A stretch of 64,000 nucleotides of DNA from CAZAAW01 sp964483325 (GTDB taxonomy: Bacteria; Pseudomonadota; Alphaproteobacteria; Rhizobiales; Kaistiaceae), in the NCBI GenBank assembly GCA_964483325.1, contig CAZAAW010000006.1:1-64000 (forward strand). The letters run 5' to 3'. The translations under genes were made by a program, and so were the position numbers. Positions 16,996 to 24,700 of the stretch are shown piece after piece. Every line of letters starts with the position of its first letter. Position 1 is the first letter of the stretch. The notes beneath the pieces are model-generated. The model was not told the origin of the DNA. It ran no database searches and was given only the letters and a program-made list of their open reading frames with translations.

Positions 16996-17158
16996 GGAGA
17001 GGTCGGAAACGCGGAGCGTTTCCGGGTGAGGGTTACCGCCCGTGACAAGCGGTTGCGGCGTTGGGGCAGGATTCCCGGCGGCCGACCCCCTCACCCGTCC
17101 GCCTAGGCTCGCTGCGCTCACCAAGGCTCCCGACCTCTCCCTATGGGAGAGGTAAGAG
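16996..17158. repeat. Composite dispersed repeat, part B then part A
   Basis: Part B (16996-17088) contains GGAAACGCGGAGCGTTTCC followed by GGGTGAGGGTTACCGCCC and GGCAGGATTCCCGGCGGCCG. Part A (17089-17158) matches the repeat at 37-112. The same two-part unit is present in the opposite orientation at 29550-29723, and part B alone at 21366-21462. The stretch 16881-17211 holds only this repeat, with a further copy-like hairpin CTCTCCCATTGGGAGAG at about 16942-16958, and no gene. Confidence 0.72.
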
Positions 17159-17211
17159 GCCCCGCCGAAGGCACGAGGCGCCGACGAGCAGCCTGTTGAC
17201 GCTCGTTCTTT

Positions 17212-17237
17212 CATATGCCAAAAATAATTGGCACATG
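17212..17237. promoter_or_regulatory. Probable operator of the ArsR-type regulator
   Basis: An inverted repeat with arms CATATGCCAA and TTGGCACATG (nine of ten bases match as reverse complements) around AAATAA. It is AT-rich against a GC-rich background and ends 17 bases before the ATG of the regulator gene. Position and form fit an autoregulatory ArsR-family site. Confidence 0.6.
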
Positions 17238-17254
17238 AAGGATGCAGCCTGCAG

Positions 17255-17593
17255 ATGAAACCGACGCCGCCAGCCGGGGAGGACCTTCTGCGCAAGCTCG
17301 GCGCGCTGGCCAGCGCGCATCGGCTGCGCGTTCTCGCCGCCCTCAAGGGGAGGCGGGTCTATGTCAGCCAGCTGGCGCGCGATGTCGGGCTGAGCCGCCC
17401 GCTGCTGCAGATGCATCTTGCCAAGCTGGAGGCGGCCGGCCTGGTGTCGGCGCAGCTCGAGCTGTCGGAGGACGGCAAGGCGGTGAAGTATTACCAGCTC
17501 AGCTTCGACGAGCTCGTCATAACGCCGGAGATCGTCGTCGCGGCTGCCGCCACTCTTCCAAGTACAGATGCAGCAAGTACAGATGCAGACTGA
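17255..17593 (+). CDS. ArsR-type winged-helix transcriptional regulator
   Basis: A 112-residue winged-helix protein. LLRKLGALASAHRLRVLAAL (first helices) and VSQLARDVGLSRPLLQMHL (recognition helix) are the ArsR/SmtB fold, and the wing is LVSAQLELSEDGKAVKYYQL. No clustered cysteine or histidine metal site is present, so a metal inducer is unlikely. The ATG at 17255 is preferred over the upstream TTG because that TTG lies inside the operator-like palindrome. The next gene, a small membrane protein, follows after 23 bases and is probably its regulated partner. Confidence 0.85.
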   Translation: MKPTPPAGEDLLRKLGALASAHRLRVLAALKGRRVYVSQLARDVGLSRPLLQMHLAKLEAAGLVSAQLELSEDGKAVKYYQLSFDELVITPEIVVAAAATLPSTDAASTDAD

Positions 17594-17616
17594 AGCAACC
17601 GATCCGGGAGACGACA

Positions 17617-17883
17617 ATGGATGTGAGCGCACCTTACCTATGGATGGGAGCCCTGGTTCTGGTCCTCGTCACGATCATCACCGTGGTGATCCTGTGGCAG
17701 GGGATGAAGACAGGGCGGACGGCGATCAAGGCCGAGAGCACCGACGCCTACCGCAAGCTGGCGGAAAACGCCGTGGCGGCGGAGCAGAGGCTCATCGCCT
17801 ACCAGCAGAACATGGCCGAGGCGATCGACGATATCCGCCTGCGCCTGGCCTCGCTGGAGAAGATGCTGAAGGAGGTCGGCTGA
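17617..17883 (+). CDS. Small single-span membrane protein with coiled-coil tail
   Basis: An 88-residue protein not assigned to a named family. Residues about 7-29 form one membrane helix (YLWMGALVLVLVTIITVVI). The remainder is charged and heptad-like (AAEQRLIAYQQNMAEAIDD and LASLEKMLKEV) and probably forms a cytoplasmic coiled coil. A GGGAG lies six bases before the ATG. It sits between an ArsR-type regulator and a dehydratase on one strand. A role in membrane stress or anchoring is possible but not shown. Confidence 0.75.
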   Translation: MDVSAPYLWMGALVLVLVTIITVVILWQGMKTGRTAIKAESTDAYRKLAENAVAAEQRLIAYQQNMAEAIDDIRLRLASLEKMLKEVG

Positions 17884-17959
17884 CGATGGCCGGCGGCGCC
17901 CGCGACGGCTTGTCGGCACCGGCGCCCGCTGCTAGGCGAGGCGCAGAGTGGAGTGCGTC

Positions 17960-18949
17960 ATGGCCGAAAGCAGAGCCGTCCCGACCTATGTCGATGTTCG
18001 CCGGGCGGCCAGCCAGCTTGCCGGCCGCGCCGTGCGCACGCCGATGCTCGAGAGCCCGATCCTCGATGCCCGCGTCGGCGGCCGGGTGCTGTTCAAGTGC
18101 GAGACGCTGCAGCACACCGGCTCGTTCAAGTTTCGCGGCGCCTTCAATGCGCTGGCCAATCTCGACCGCAATCTGCGCACCCGCGGCGTCGTCGCCGTCT
18201 CATCCGGCAACCACGCCCAGGGCGTTGCCGAGGCGGCGCGGCTCTACGGCATCGGCGCGACGATCGTCATGCCGGCCGACGCGCCGGACTCCAAGCGCAG
18301 CCGCACCGAGCGGAGCGGCGCGGCGATCGTCACCTACGACCGCGCCACGGAGGACCGCGACGCCATCGCCGGCGCCATCGTCGCCGAGCAGGGCGGCACG
18401 CTGATCCATCCCTATGACGACCCGCAGGTGATCGCCGGGCAGGGGACAGTCGGCCTCGAGATCGTCGAGGATGTCGATATTCTCGACCTGCGTCCGGACG
18501 CCGTGCTGGTGCCGTGCGGCGGCGGCGGACTGTCGGCCGGCATCGGCCTTGCCGTCCGCGCCACCTATCCCGAGACGCTGATCTATGCCGTCGAGCCGGT
18601 CGGCTTCGACGACTATGCCCGCTCGCTGCGCCAGGGCAAGCCGGTGGCCAATCCCGACCTCACCGGCTCGGTCTGCGACGCGCTGATGGCGCCGATGCCC
18701 GGCGCCCTCGGCTTCGCCATCAACCGCGTCAACCTGTCGGGCGCTCTGGCGGTGACCGACGGGCAGGCGCTGGAGGCGGTCGCCTTCGCCTTCCGCGAGC
18801 TGAAGCTGGTGGTCGAGCCGGGTGGCGCGGTCGGGCTGGCGGCCATTCTCTCCGGCCTCATAGACTGCCGCGGCCGCACGGTGGTCGTCGTGCTGTCCGG
18901 CGGCAATATCGACGCGCCGGTCCTCGACCGGGCGCTGCGCGAGCACTAG
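17960..18949 (+). CDS. Threonine/serine dehydratase family PLP enzyme
   Basis: A 329-residue fold-type II PLP enzyme. TGSFKFRGAFNAL holds the Schiff-base lysine (Lys57), SSGNHAQGVA binds the substrate carboxylate, and PCGGGGLSAG binds the PLP phosphate. Length matches catabolic threonine ammonia-lyase, serine racemase and hydroxyaspartate dehydratase; there is no C-terminal ACT regulatory domain, so it is not biosynthetic IlvA. The reaction is deamination of threonine, serine or hydroxyaspartate to a 2-oxo acid. The ATG at 17960 has GGAG seven bases ahead; a GTG four codons upstream is an alternative. Confidence 0.88.
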   Translation: MAESRAVPTYVDVRRAASQLAGRAVRTPMLESPILDARVGGRVLFKCETLQHTGSFKFRGAFNALANLDRNLRTRGVVAVSSGNHAQGVAEAARLYGIGATIVMPADAPDSKRSRTERSGAAIVTYDRATEDRDAIAGAIVAEQGGTLIHPYDDPQVIAGQGTVGLEIVEDVDILDLRPDAVLVPCGGGGLSAGIGLAVRATYPETLIYAVEPVGFDDYARSLRQGKPVANPDLTGSVCDALMAPMPGALGFAINRVNLSGALAVTDGQALEAVAFAFRELKLVVEPGGAVGLAAILSGLIDCRGRTVVVVLSGGNIDAPVLDRALREH

Positions 18950-18955
18950 GCCCGG

Positions 18956-19294
18956 CTATTTCGCCGGCGGATTGGGATTGACGAAGAAGAGCGCCGGGCC
19001 GCTGGCCGGCCGCGCCGGCGCCGGCGGCTCGGAATAGACGCCGGCCATGACGTCGATGCGCCGGTCGAGCCGGTCGAGCGCCTCAAGCACCGCCTGGAGA
19101 TCGCCGCCGCCCTTGAGGCGGGCGCGGATATGGCCGCTCAGCAGCCGCAGCTCGGCGGCCGAATCCTCCAGGGCACTGCGCTGCTCGCGCCGGCCGAATT
19201 CACCGAGAAACCAGCGGCCGCGCTGCGTCTCGCGAACGGCGGCCTCGATGGCGTCGAATTCGGCATCGGCCAAGGCCGGGGCAGGCGTCGTCAT
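18956..19294 (-). CDS. Conserved alphaproteobacterial hypothetical protein (WFLGEF motif)
   Basis: A 112-residue acidic, mainly helical protein. Its only recognisable feature is RGRWFLGEFGRREQR (about residues 25-39), a motif I associate with uncharacterised alphaproteobacterial proteins and some chemotaxis-linked ones. A helical second half (LRLLSGHIRARLKGGGDLQ and LEALDRLDRRIDVMAG) follows, with a proline-rich tail. The start at 19294 is divergent from the MFS gene, sharing a 101-base promoter region. No function is assigned. Confidence 0.65.
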   Translation of the reverse strand: MTTPAPALADAEFDAIEAAVRETQRGRWFLGEFGRREQRSALEDSAAELRLLSGHIRARLKGGGDLQAVLEALDRLDRRIDVMAGVYSEPPAPARPASGPALFFVNPNPPAK

Positions 19295-19395
19295 CGGCGG
19301 GCGTTCCCTGTATCCTCGTTTTTCGGATTCGCATCCGGGCAAGACCTTGCCGCCGAGGTCTTTCGATCGCGTTTAGGCAATACCCTGCTTTTCAT

Positions 19396-20580
19396 ATGAT
19401 CCCTGCACCACCGCTTTACGCTCAGCGGATCGGCGTCTTCTACGCTGGCTATTTCGCCGTCGGCGGCGTGCAGGTGCCGTTCCTGCCGGTATGGCTCGAT
19501 TATCGCGGCCTGACGGAAGGCGAGATCGCCATATGCATCGCCGCGCCGCTTGCCCTGCGCGTCGTGCTGACGCCGCTCAGCGGCTGGATGGCCGATCACC
19601 TGCCGCACCGCCGCATCGCCGTGCAGGTCTTCATGGCGCTGGCCTTTCTCGCCTTCGGCTTCGGCCTCGTGGCGGAAGGCTTCGGCCCGATCCTGGCGGT
19701 GACCGCCATCGCCTTCCTGTGCTGGCAGCTGGCGCTGCCGGCGGCCGAGGCGCTGGCCCTCACGGGCGTCCGCCGCTTCCGCCTCGATTTCGGGCGCATG
19801 CGGCTCTACGGCTCGGTCAGCTTCATCCTCGTCAATCTCGCCAGCGGCGTCATCGTCGGCTGGCTGGCGCCCGGCGCCATCTACTGGGCCATCCTGCTGG
19901 TGCTCTTCGCCGGGCTGGCGGTGTCGCTCGGCCTGCCGGTGACGCCGCCGGCGGTGCGGGCTCTCGACGATGCGCTGCGGCCGCCGATGCGGGCCCGCGA
20001 TCTCCTGCGCCATCCGGTCTTCCTGACCCTCATGGCGGTCGGCGGACTGCTGCAATGCTCGCATGCCATGATCTACGGCTTCGGCAGCCTGCACTGGGCC
20101 GCCATCGGCTTTTCGGGCCTTGAGATCGGCATCCTGTGGGCGGTCGGCGTCGTCGCCGAGGTCGCCCTGTTCGCCGTATCGGGCGCCGCCGGGCGGCGCT
20201 TCGGCGCCACCGGGCTGATGCTGATCGGCGCCGTCGCCGCCATCCTGCGCTGGCTGCTGTTCCCGCTCGACCTCGGCTTCGCCGGCTACCTGGCACTGCA
20301 GCTGCTGCACGGCCTGTCCTTCGGCGCCTCCTTCCTCGGCCTGCAGCGCGCCATCCTCACCCGCGTGCCCGACGCGATAACCGGGACGGCGCAGAGCATC
20401 GCGGCGATGCTGGGCGGCCTCCTGATGGCGCTCACCACCGTGGTGTCGGGGCCGCTCTACGGCGCCTTCGGGGTCATGGGCTTCACGGCCATGGCGATCC
20501 CGCCGCTGCTGGCGCTCGCCATCCTGCTCGCCTTCCGCTTCGGCGAGGGCCAGCTCCAGCATGAGGAGACGCACGCCTGA
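19396..20580 (+). CDS. MFS transporter, 3-phenylpropionate transporter (HcaT)-like
   Basis: A 394-residue major-facilitator protein with twelve predicted membrane helices. GWMADHLPHRRIAVQ after helix 2 is the MFS cytoplasmic loop, and RLYGSVSFILVNLASG is typical of the PPP/LacY-like branch that includes HcaT. The stop codon shares a base with the start of the dipeptidase gene, so the two are translationally coupled. That suggests import of a small peptide, amino acid or related solute, but this is inference. The ATG at 19396 lacks a strong ribosome site. Confidence 0.85.
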   Translation: MIPAPPLYAQRIGVFYAGYFAVGGVQVPFLPVWLDYRGLTEGEIAICIAAPLALRVVLTPLSGWMADHLPHRRIAVQVFMALAFLAFGFGLVAEGFGPILAVTAIAFLCWQLALPAAEALALTGVRRFRLDFGRMRLYGSVSFILVNLASGVIVGWLAPGAIYWAILLVLFAGLAVSLGLPVTPPAVRALDDALRPPMRARDLLRHPVFLTLMAVGGLLQCSHAMIYGFGSLHWAAIGFSGLEIGILWAVGVVAEVALFAVSGAAGRRFGATGLMLIGAVAAILRWLLFPLDLGFAGYLALQLLHGLSFGASFLGLQRAILTRVPDAITGTAQSIAAMLGGLLMALTTVVSGPLYGAFGVMGFTAMAIPPLLALAILLAFRFGEGQLQHEETHA

Positions 20581-21365
20581 TGGCTTTCTTCGGCACCCTG
20601 GCGGCGCTGCGCGACCGGCCCATCCCCGACCTCTCCGCCGCGCGGCAGGCGCGCATCGGCTATCGCGCCTTCGCCATCGACCGGACCGCCCCGGAGGCCG
20701 CCGAGCCGCTGGTCGATATCGCCGCGCTCGGCCTCGAGGGCGAGAACTACTATCACCGCCCGGACGGGCCGCCTTATTACCAGACCGCCCCGGGCTCCAT
20801 TGCCGGCCTCTTCCTGCGCCGCTCGGTCGCCGCGCGCCTCGCCCGCGTCGATGCGGTCCTGCGCGCCGAGGGGCTGATGCTGCACGTCTTCGATGCCTTC
20901 CGGCCGCGGGCGGTGCAGACCTTCTTCCATGACACCTGGATGCCGGCGCAGCTGCGCCGGGAACGGCCGGACATCGACGATGCCGCGCTGCGGCGCGAGG
21001 TCGAGGCCTATTGGGCGGCGCCGACGCAGTCGGCCGAGTCGCCGGCGCCGCACGAGACCGGCAGCGCCGTCGACCTGACGATCGCCGTCGCCCGCAACGG
21101 CGACCCCCTGCCCATGGGGTCGATCTTCGACGACATGCACGAGATCGCCTGGACCGATCATTTCGAGCGGGACGCCGTGGCGCGGGCCTCGACGACCGGC
21201 GCCGAGGCGCTGCGCAACCGCCGGCTCCTCTACTGGCTGATGGCCGGGGAGGGCTTCGCCAACAACCCCAATGAATGGTGGCACTTCTCCTGGGGCGACC
21301 AGATGTGGGCCAAGCTGACCGGCGCCCCGGCGGCGCTTTACGGCCTCGCCAACCTGCCGGGGTAG
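20580..21365 (+). CDS. VanX/DdpX-type D-alanyl-D-alanine dipeptidase (M15D)
   Basis: A 261-residue zinc dipeptidase. The metal and catalytic signatures are PHETGSAVDLT (His158 and Asp165, the HxxxxxxD pair) and NEWWHFSWG (catalytic Glu232 and zinc His235), with spacing as in VanX. AFRPRAVQ supplies the conserved arginine region. It would split D-Ala-D-Ala or a related dipeptide. No signal peptide is visible, so it is cytoplasmic as in E. coli DdpX. No vanH/vanA-like ligase is adjacent, so peptidoglycan turnover is more plausible than glycopeptide resistance. The start overlaps the transporter stop. Confidence 0.88.
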   Translation: MAFFGTLAALRDRPIPDLSAARQARIGYRAFAIDRTAPEAAEPLVDIAALGLEGENYYHRPDGPPYYQTAPGSIAGLFLRRSVAARLARVDAVLRAEGLMLHVFDAFRPRAVQTFFHDTWMPAQLRRERPDIDDAALRREVEAYWAAPTQSAESPAPHETGSAVDLTIAVARNGDPLPMGSIFDDMHEIAWTDHFERDAVARASTTGAEALRNRRLLYWLMAGEGFANNPNEWWHFSWGDQMWAKLTGAPAALYGLANLPG

Positions 21366-21462
21366 GGCTCCGCTCAACGCAAAGCGTTTCCGGCTGAGGG
21401 ACACCGCCCGTGACACGCGGCTGCGACGCCGGGGCAGGATGCCCGGCGGCCGACCCCGCCCT
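21366..21462. repeat. Dispersed intergenic repeat, part B (solo copy)
   Basis: CGCAAAGCGTTTCCGGCTGAGGG, ACACCGCCCGTGACA and GGGGCAGGATGCCCGGCGGCCGA (each recognisable in pieces) match part B of the composite repeat at 16996-17088. No part A follows. It abuts the dipeptidase stop codon. Together with the hairpin at 21528 and the terminator at 21681 it fills the 369-base gap before the GPR gene. Confidence 0.65.
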
Positions 21463-21527
21463 AGCCACTGACAGGTGTGAGACCCATGCCGGGCATCACC
21501 CACCTACACCACCACCCCACCGGCGTC

Positions 21528-21550
21528 ATGGCCGGACTTGATCCGGCCAT
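21528..21550. repeat. Short palindromic intergenic repeat (REP-like)
   Basis: ATGGCCGGA, loop CTTGA, TCCGGCCAT form a perfect 9-bp stem. The sequence type (CATGGCCGGACTTGATCCGGCCATCCACG in pieces) is, from general knowledge, a common scattered palindrome in Rhizobiales genomes. One copy is seen in this window. Confidence 0.5.
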
Positions 21551-21680
21551 CCACGCGAACACGGATGGGCGCAGAAAAGGACGCTGCCGCCGCGGCGTCC
21601 GTCCTGCACACGCGGCTGAGGCGTAGGCGGAATCGCGACAGCCTCGTTGCGCCGAGGACCCACCGGAGAGGCGTTCCCCC

Positions 21681-21709
21681 AAAAGAAAGGGCGCCCACCA
21701 GGGCGCCCT
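21681..21709 (-). terminator. Rho-independent terminator of the GPR gene
   Basis: Read on the minus strand, AGGGCGCCC, loop TGGT, GGGCGCCCT and then TTTCTTTT. It has a perfect 9-bp stem with a T-tract and lies 26 bases past the stop codon at 21735. Confidence 0.85.
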
Positions 21710-21734
21710 CTTGTCATTTCGCGAGGCGCTTCGA

Positions 21735-24700
21735 TCAGTCGAAGCGGCCGCTGGCATGCGCCAGCATCGTGTAGACCTTGCCGGTGTCGGAGATCAGGTA
21801 AGCGTTGCCGGCGTTGCGGTCCTGGCCGTTCTGGGTGACCTCGTTGAGCAGCTTCTCGAAATCGTTGACGTAGCGGTCGACGGCCTCCTTGAAGTCGGCA
21901 TCGCGCTGATACTTCTTCTTGATCTCGTCGAAGGTCTGCTGGCCCTGCAGCGTGTAGAGGCGGCGGGTAAAGACGTTGCGCTCGCCGCGGCGGAAGCGGT
22001 CCCAGACGTCGATCGAAGCCTGATGGTCGATGGCCCGCGCGATGTCGGCCGACAGCGTGTTGAGCGCCGTCTGCGGTCCCTTGCTGCCGTTGGTCGGGGC
22101 GTCCTTGCCCTTGCCGGCAGCCGGCTTCGTCGCCACGGCGACGCCGCCCTGGCCGGCCGGGGCGTCCTGCGAGGCACGGCGCAGCAGGTCAGACATCCAG
22201 CCGGGATTGCCGGGGGCGGGCGGCGCGGCAGCCGCTTGCGGCCGGGTTGCCGTCGCCAGCGCCGCGCCATTGGCGGCGCCATTGCCGTTCTGCGCCGGGG
22301 CGGCGGGACGCGGCCGTGCCGCTGCCGGCGCGGCGGCCGGAGTGGCCGGACGGCTGACCGGGCGATTGACGCGCGCCGGCGCTCCCTTGGCCGCGGCGAC
22401 GGGCTCGTCGCTCTCGGCAGCCGCGGCCGGCGCTTCCGGCGCCGGTTCCACCACCGGCTCGGCCGGTGCTTCCGCCTCGCTGACAGGGGCGGCGGCCGGT
22501 TCCGGTGCTGCCGGGCGTGTTTCGGCGGCCGGACGGCGCGGCTCGGCAGGGCGCGGCGCCGCGACGGCATAGGCCGCCGTCTCGGCTGCCCGGATCTCGC
22601 TGCGCGGCCGCGCCACATCGCTGCCGGCGCCGTTGCGGGTGACGATCTCCGTCAGCTCGGCCAGAGCCTGGATCTGATCGGCGACGACGCGGCGCATGGT
22701 GTCGGCGCTCTCGCGGACCTCCTCCGGCAGCTGGAAGGCACCTTCCTTGAGCTCCTTGCGCGTCGCACCGAGCTCTTCTTCCATCTTGTGCGCCGCCGAG
22801 CGGATCTCCTGCGAGGCCTCGGCGAAGCGCTCGGTCGCCGTCTTGATGGCGGCGCCCATCTCTTCCATCAGCGTGCGGCTGGCCGCCCGCACCGCCTCGG
22901 CGGCCCGCTGGCCTTCCGAGGCGGCGGTGCTGTTGACGTCCTCCAGCTGGGCGACGATCGCCTTGGCGGCGGTGGCGGCATTGTTGCCGAGCGTGCCGCT
23001 GATCGCCGCGGCGCGCTCCTCGGCCGATTTCAGCGCCGTCTCGATCGTCGTGACGAAGTTGCCCATCATCGCCTCGATGGCGTCGCGGCGCTGGTTGAGG
23101 CTGTTGGCCAGGGCTTCCAGCGCGTTGCGGCGCTCGCCGATCGTGTTCTCGATCTGCAGGTTCGCTTCCGACACATGCCGCGCCGCTTCCGACAGCGAGC
23201 GGCTGTGATTGTCGAAGCGGTCGGCGATGGTGCCGACGCGGTCCATGACGTCGTCGGCGACGCCGCGCAGCAGCGACACCTGGTAGGCGAGGGCCGAGGA
23301 CGAGCGGTCGGTCGTCTGGACGGCCTGGTCGATGGTCGCCTGGAACTCCTCCGAGCGGGCGGTGAGGTTGGTCTCGATCTGCGCCAGGTTGCCGGAGGTC
23401 GTGCTCAGCAGCTTCTGCAGCATGTCGTTGGAGCGGCCGAGATGCTCGACGATCTCCGACACGTCGGCGCGCAGCTTCTCGTTGGTATTGGCGAAGGACT
23501 GCGACACCGCATCGCCGCTCTCGGTGAGGGCCTGCGCCGCCTCGCTGCTGCGCTCCAGCACCATCTCGACGATCTTCGCCGACTTGGTCGACAGGAGGTC
23601 GAGGATGGTGTCGCCGACATCGACGACGCGCGTGGTGATCTCCGAGCCGCGATGCTCGAGCGTCCGCAGCAGCGTGTTGCCCTGGTTGTCCAGGAGGTTG
23701 GCGAGCTCGATATTGCGCGACCGCAGCACGTCGTTGAACTCGCGCGTCCGCTGCTCGATGGCGTCGGTAACGCCGACGGCGCGGCCGCCGAGATTCTGCT
23801 CGATATCGGCGCTCGCCTTGCTCAGCACCACGCCGATGTCGGAGGCGGCGTTGCGCAGCAGCTCGCCGACCGCCGCCGAATCCTCGACCATGCGGTCGGT
23901 GGTTTCGGAGAGGGCGCCGCGGATCGACTCGGCGACCGTCTCGGTGCGCTGGCCGAGCGTCTCGACGATCGCCACCAGGCGGTCGTCCAGCACCTGCTGC
24001 AGGTGGACGGCGCGGTTGTCGAGCGTCTCGGCCACTTCCGCGGCGCGGGCGCCGAGGCTGGCATTGATGATCGACACACGCTCGTTGAGCATGCTCGACA
24101 GTTCCTGCGTCCGCTCCACCAGCTGCGCGGCGCGGCGGCCGAGGCCGTCGTCGAGCGCCGCCAGGCGCGACTCCAGCATCGTCGACAGATCCTGGGTGCG
24201 CTCGGCGAGGCTGCCGGTGACCTCGCCCATCTGCGTCTCGACGAGGCCGCTGAACGCCTCGCGGCCGCGGCTGAACGTGTCGGCGATCTGCGCCGCATGC
24301 TCGTCGAGGCTGTAATTGATGGTGTTGAAGCGCTGCTCCAGCAGCGAGCCCAGTTCCTGGGTGCGGTCGGCCAGCCGCGACGTCACGTCCGTGAGCTGCG
24401 TGTCGACGATGCGCGACACTTCCTGATGGCCGTTGCTGAAGGCGTCGGCCAGCTCGCGCGTCCGCTCGATCAGGGTCTGGTTGATCTGGCGGGCGCGGGC
24501 GTCGAGCGCCTCGTCGATGCGCCGGGCATTGGCGTCGAGGCTCTCGCCGGCATTGTCGATATGCGACCGCACCGAGGCGCCGAAGGTGTCGAGACGGCCG
24601 GCGAAGGCCGCTTCGAGCTCCTGCGCCTTCTCGCCGAGATGGGAGACGAGGGCCGGGCCGCGGGTGTTGATGACGTCGGTGATGGCGTTGAAGCGATCGT

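Noticed and set aside
17228..17254. TTG at 17228 as start of the ArsR-type regulator
   Set aside because: That codon is part of the operator-like palindrome and has no ribosome site. The ATG at 17255 begins the conserved fold.
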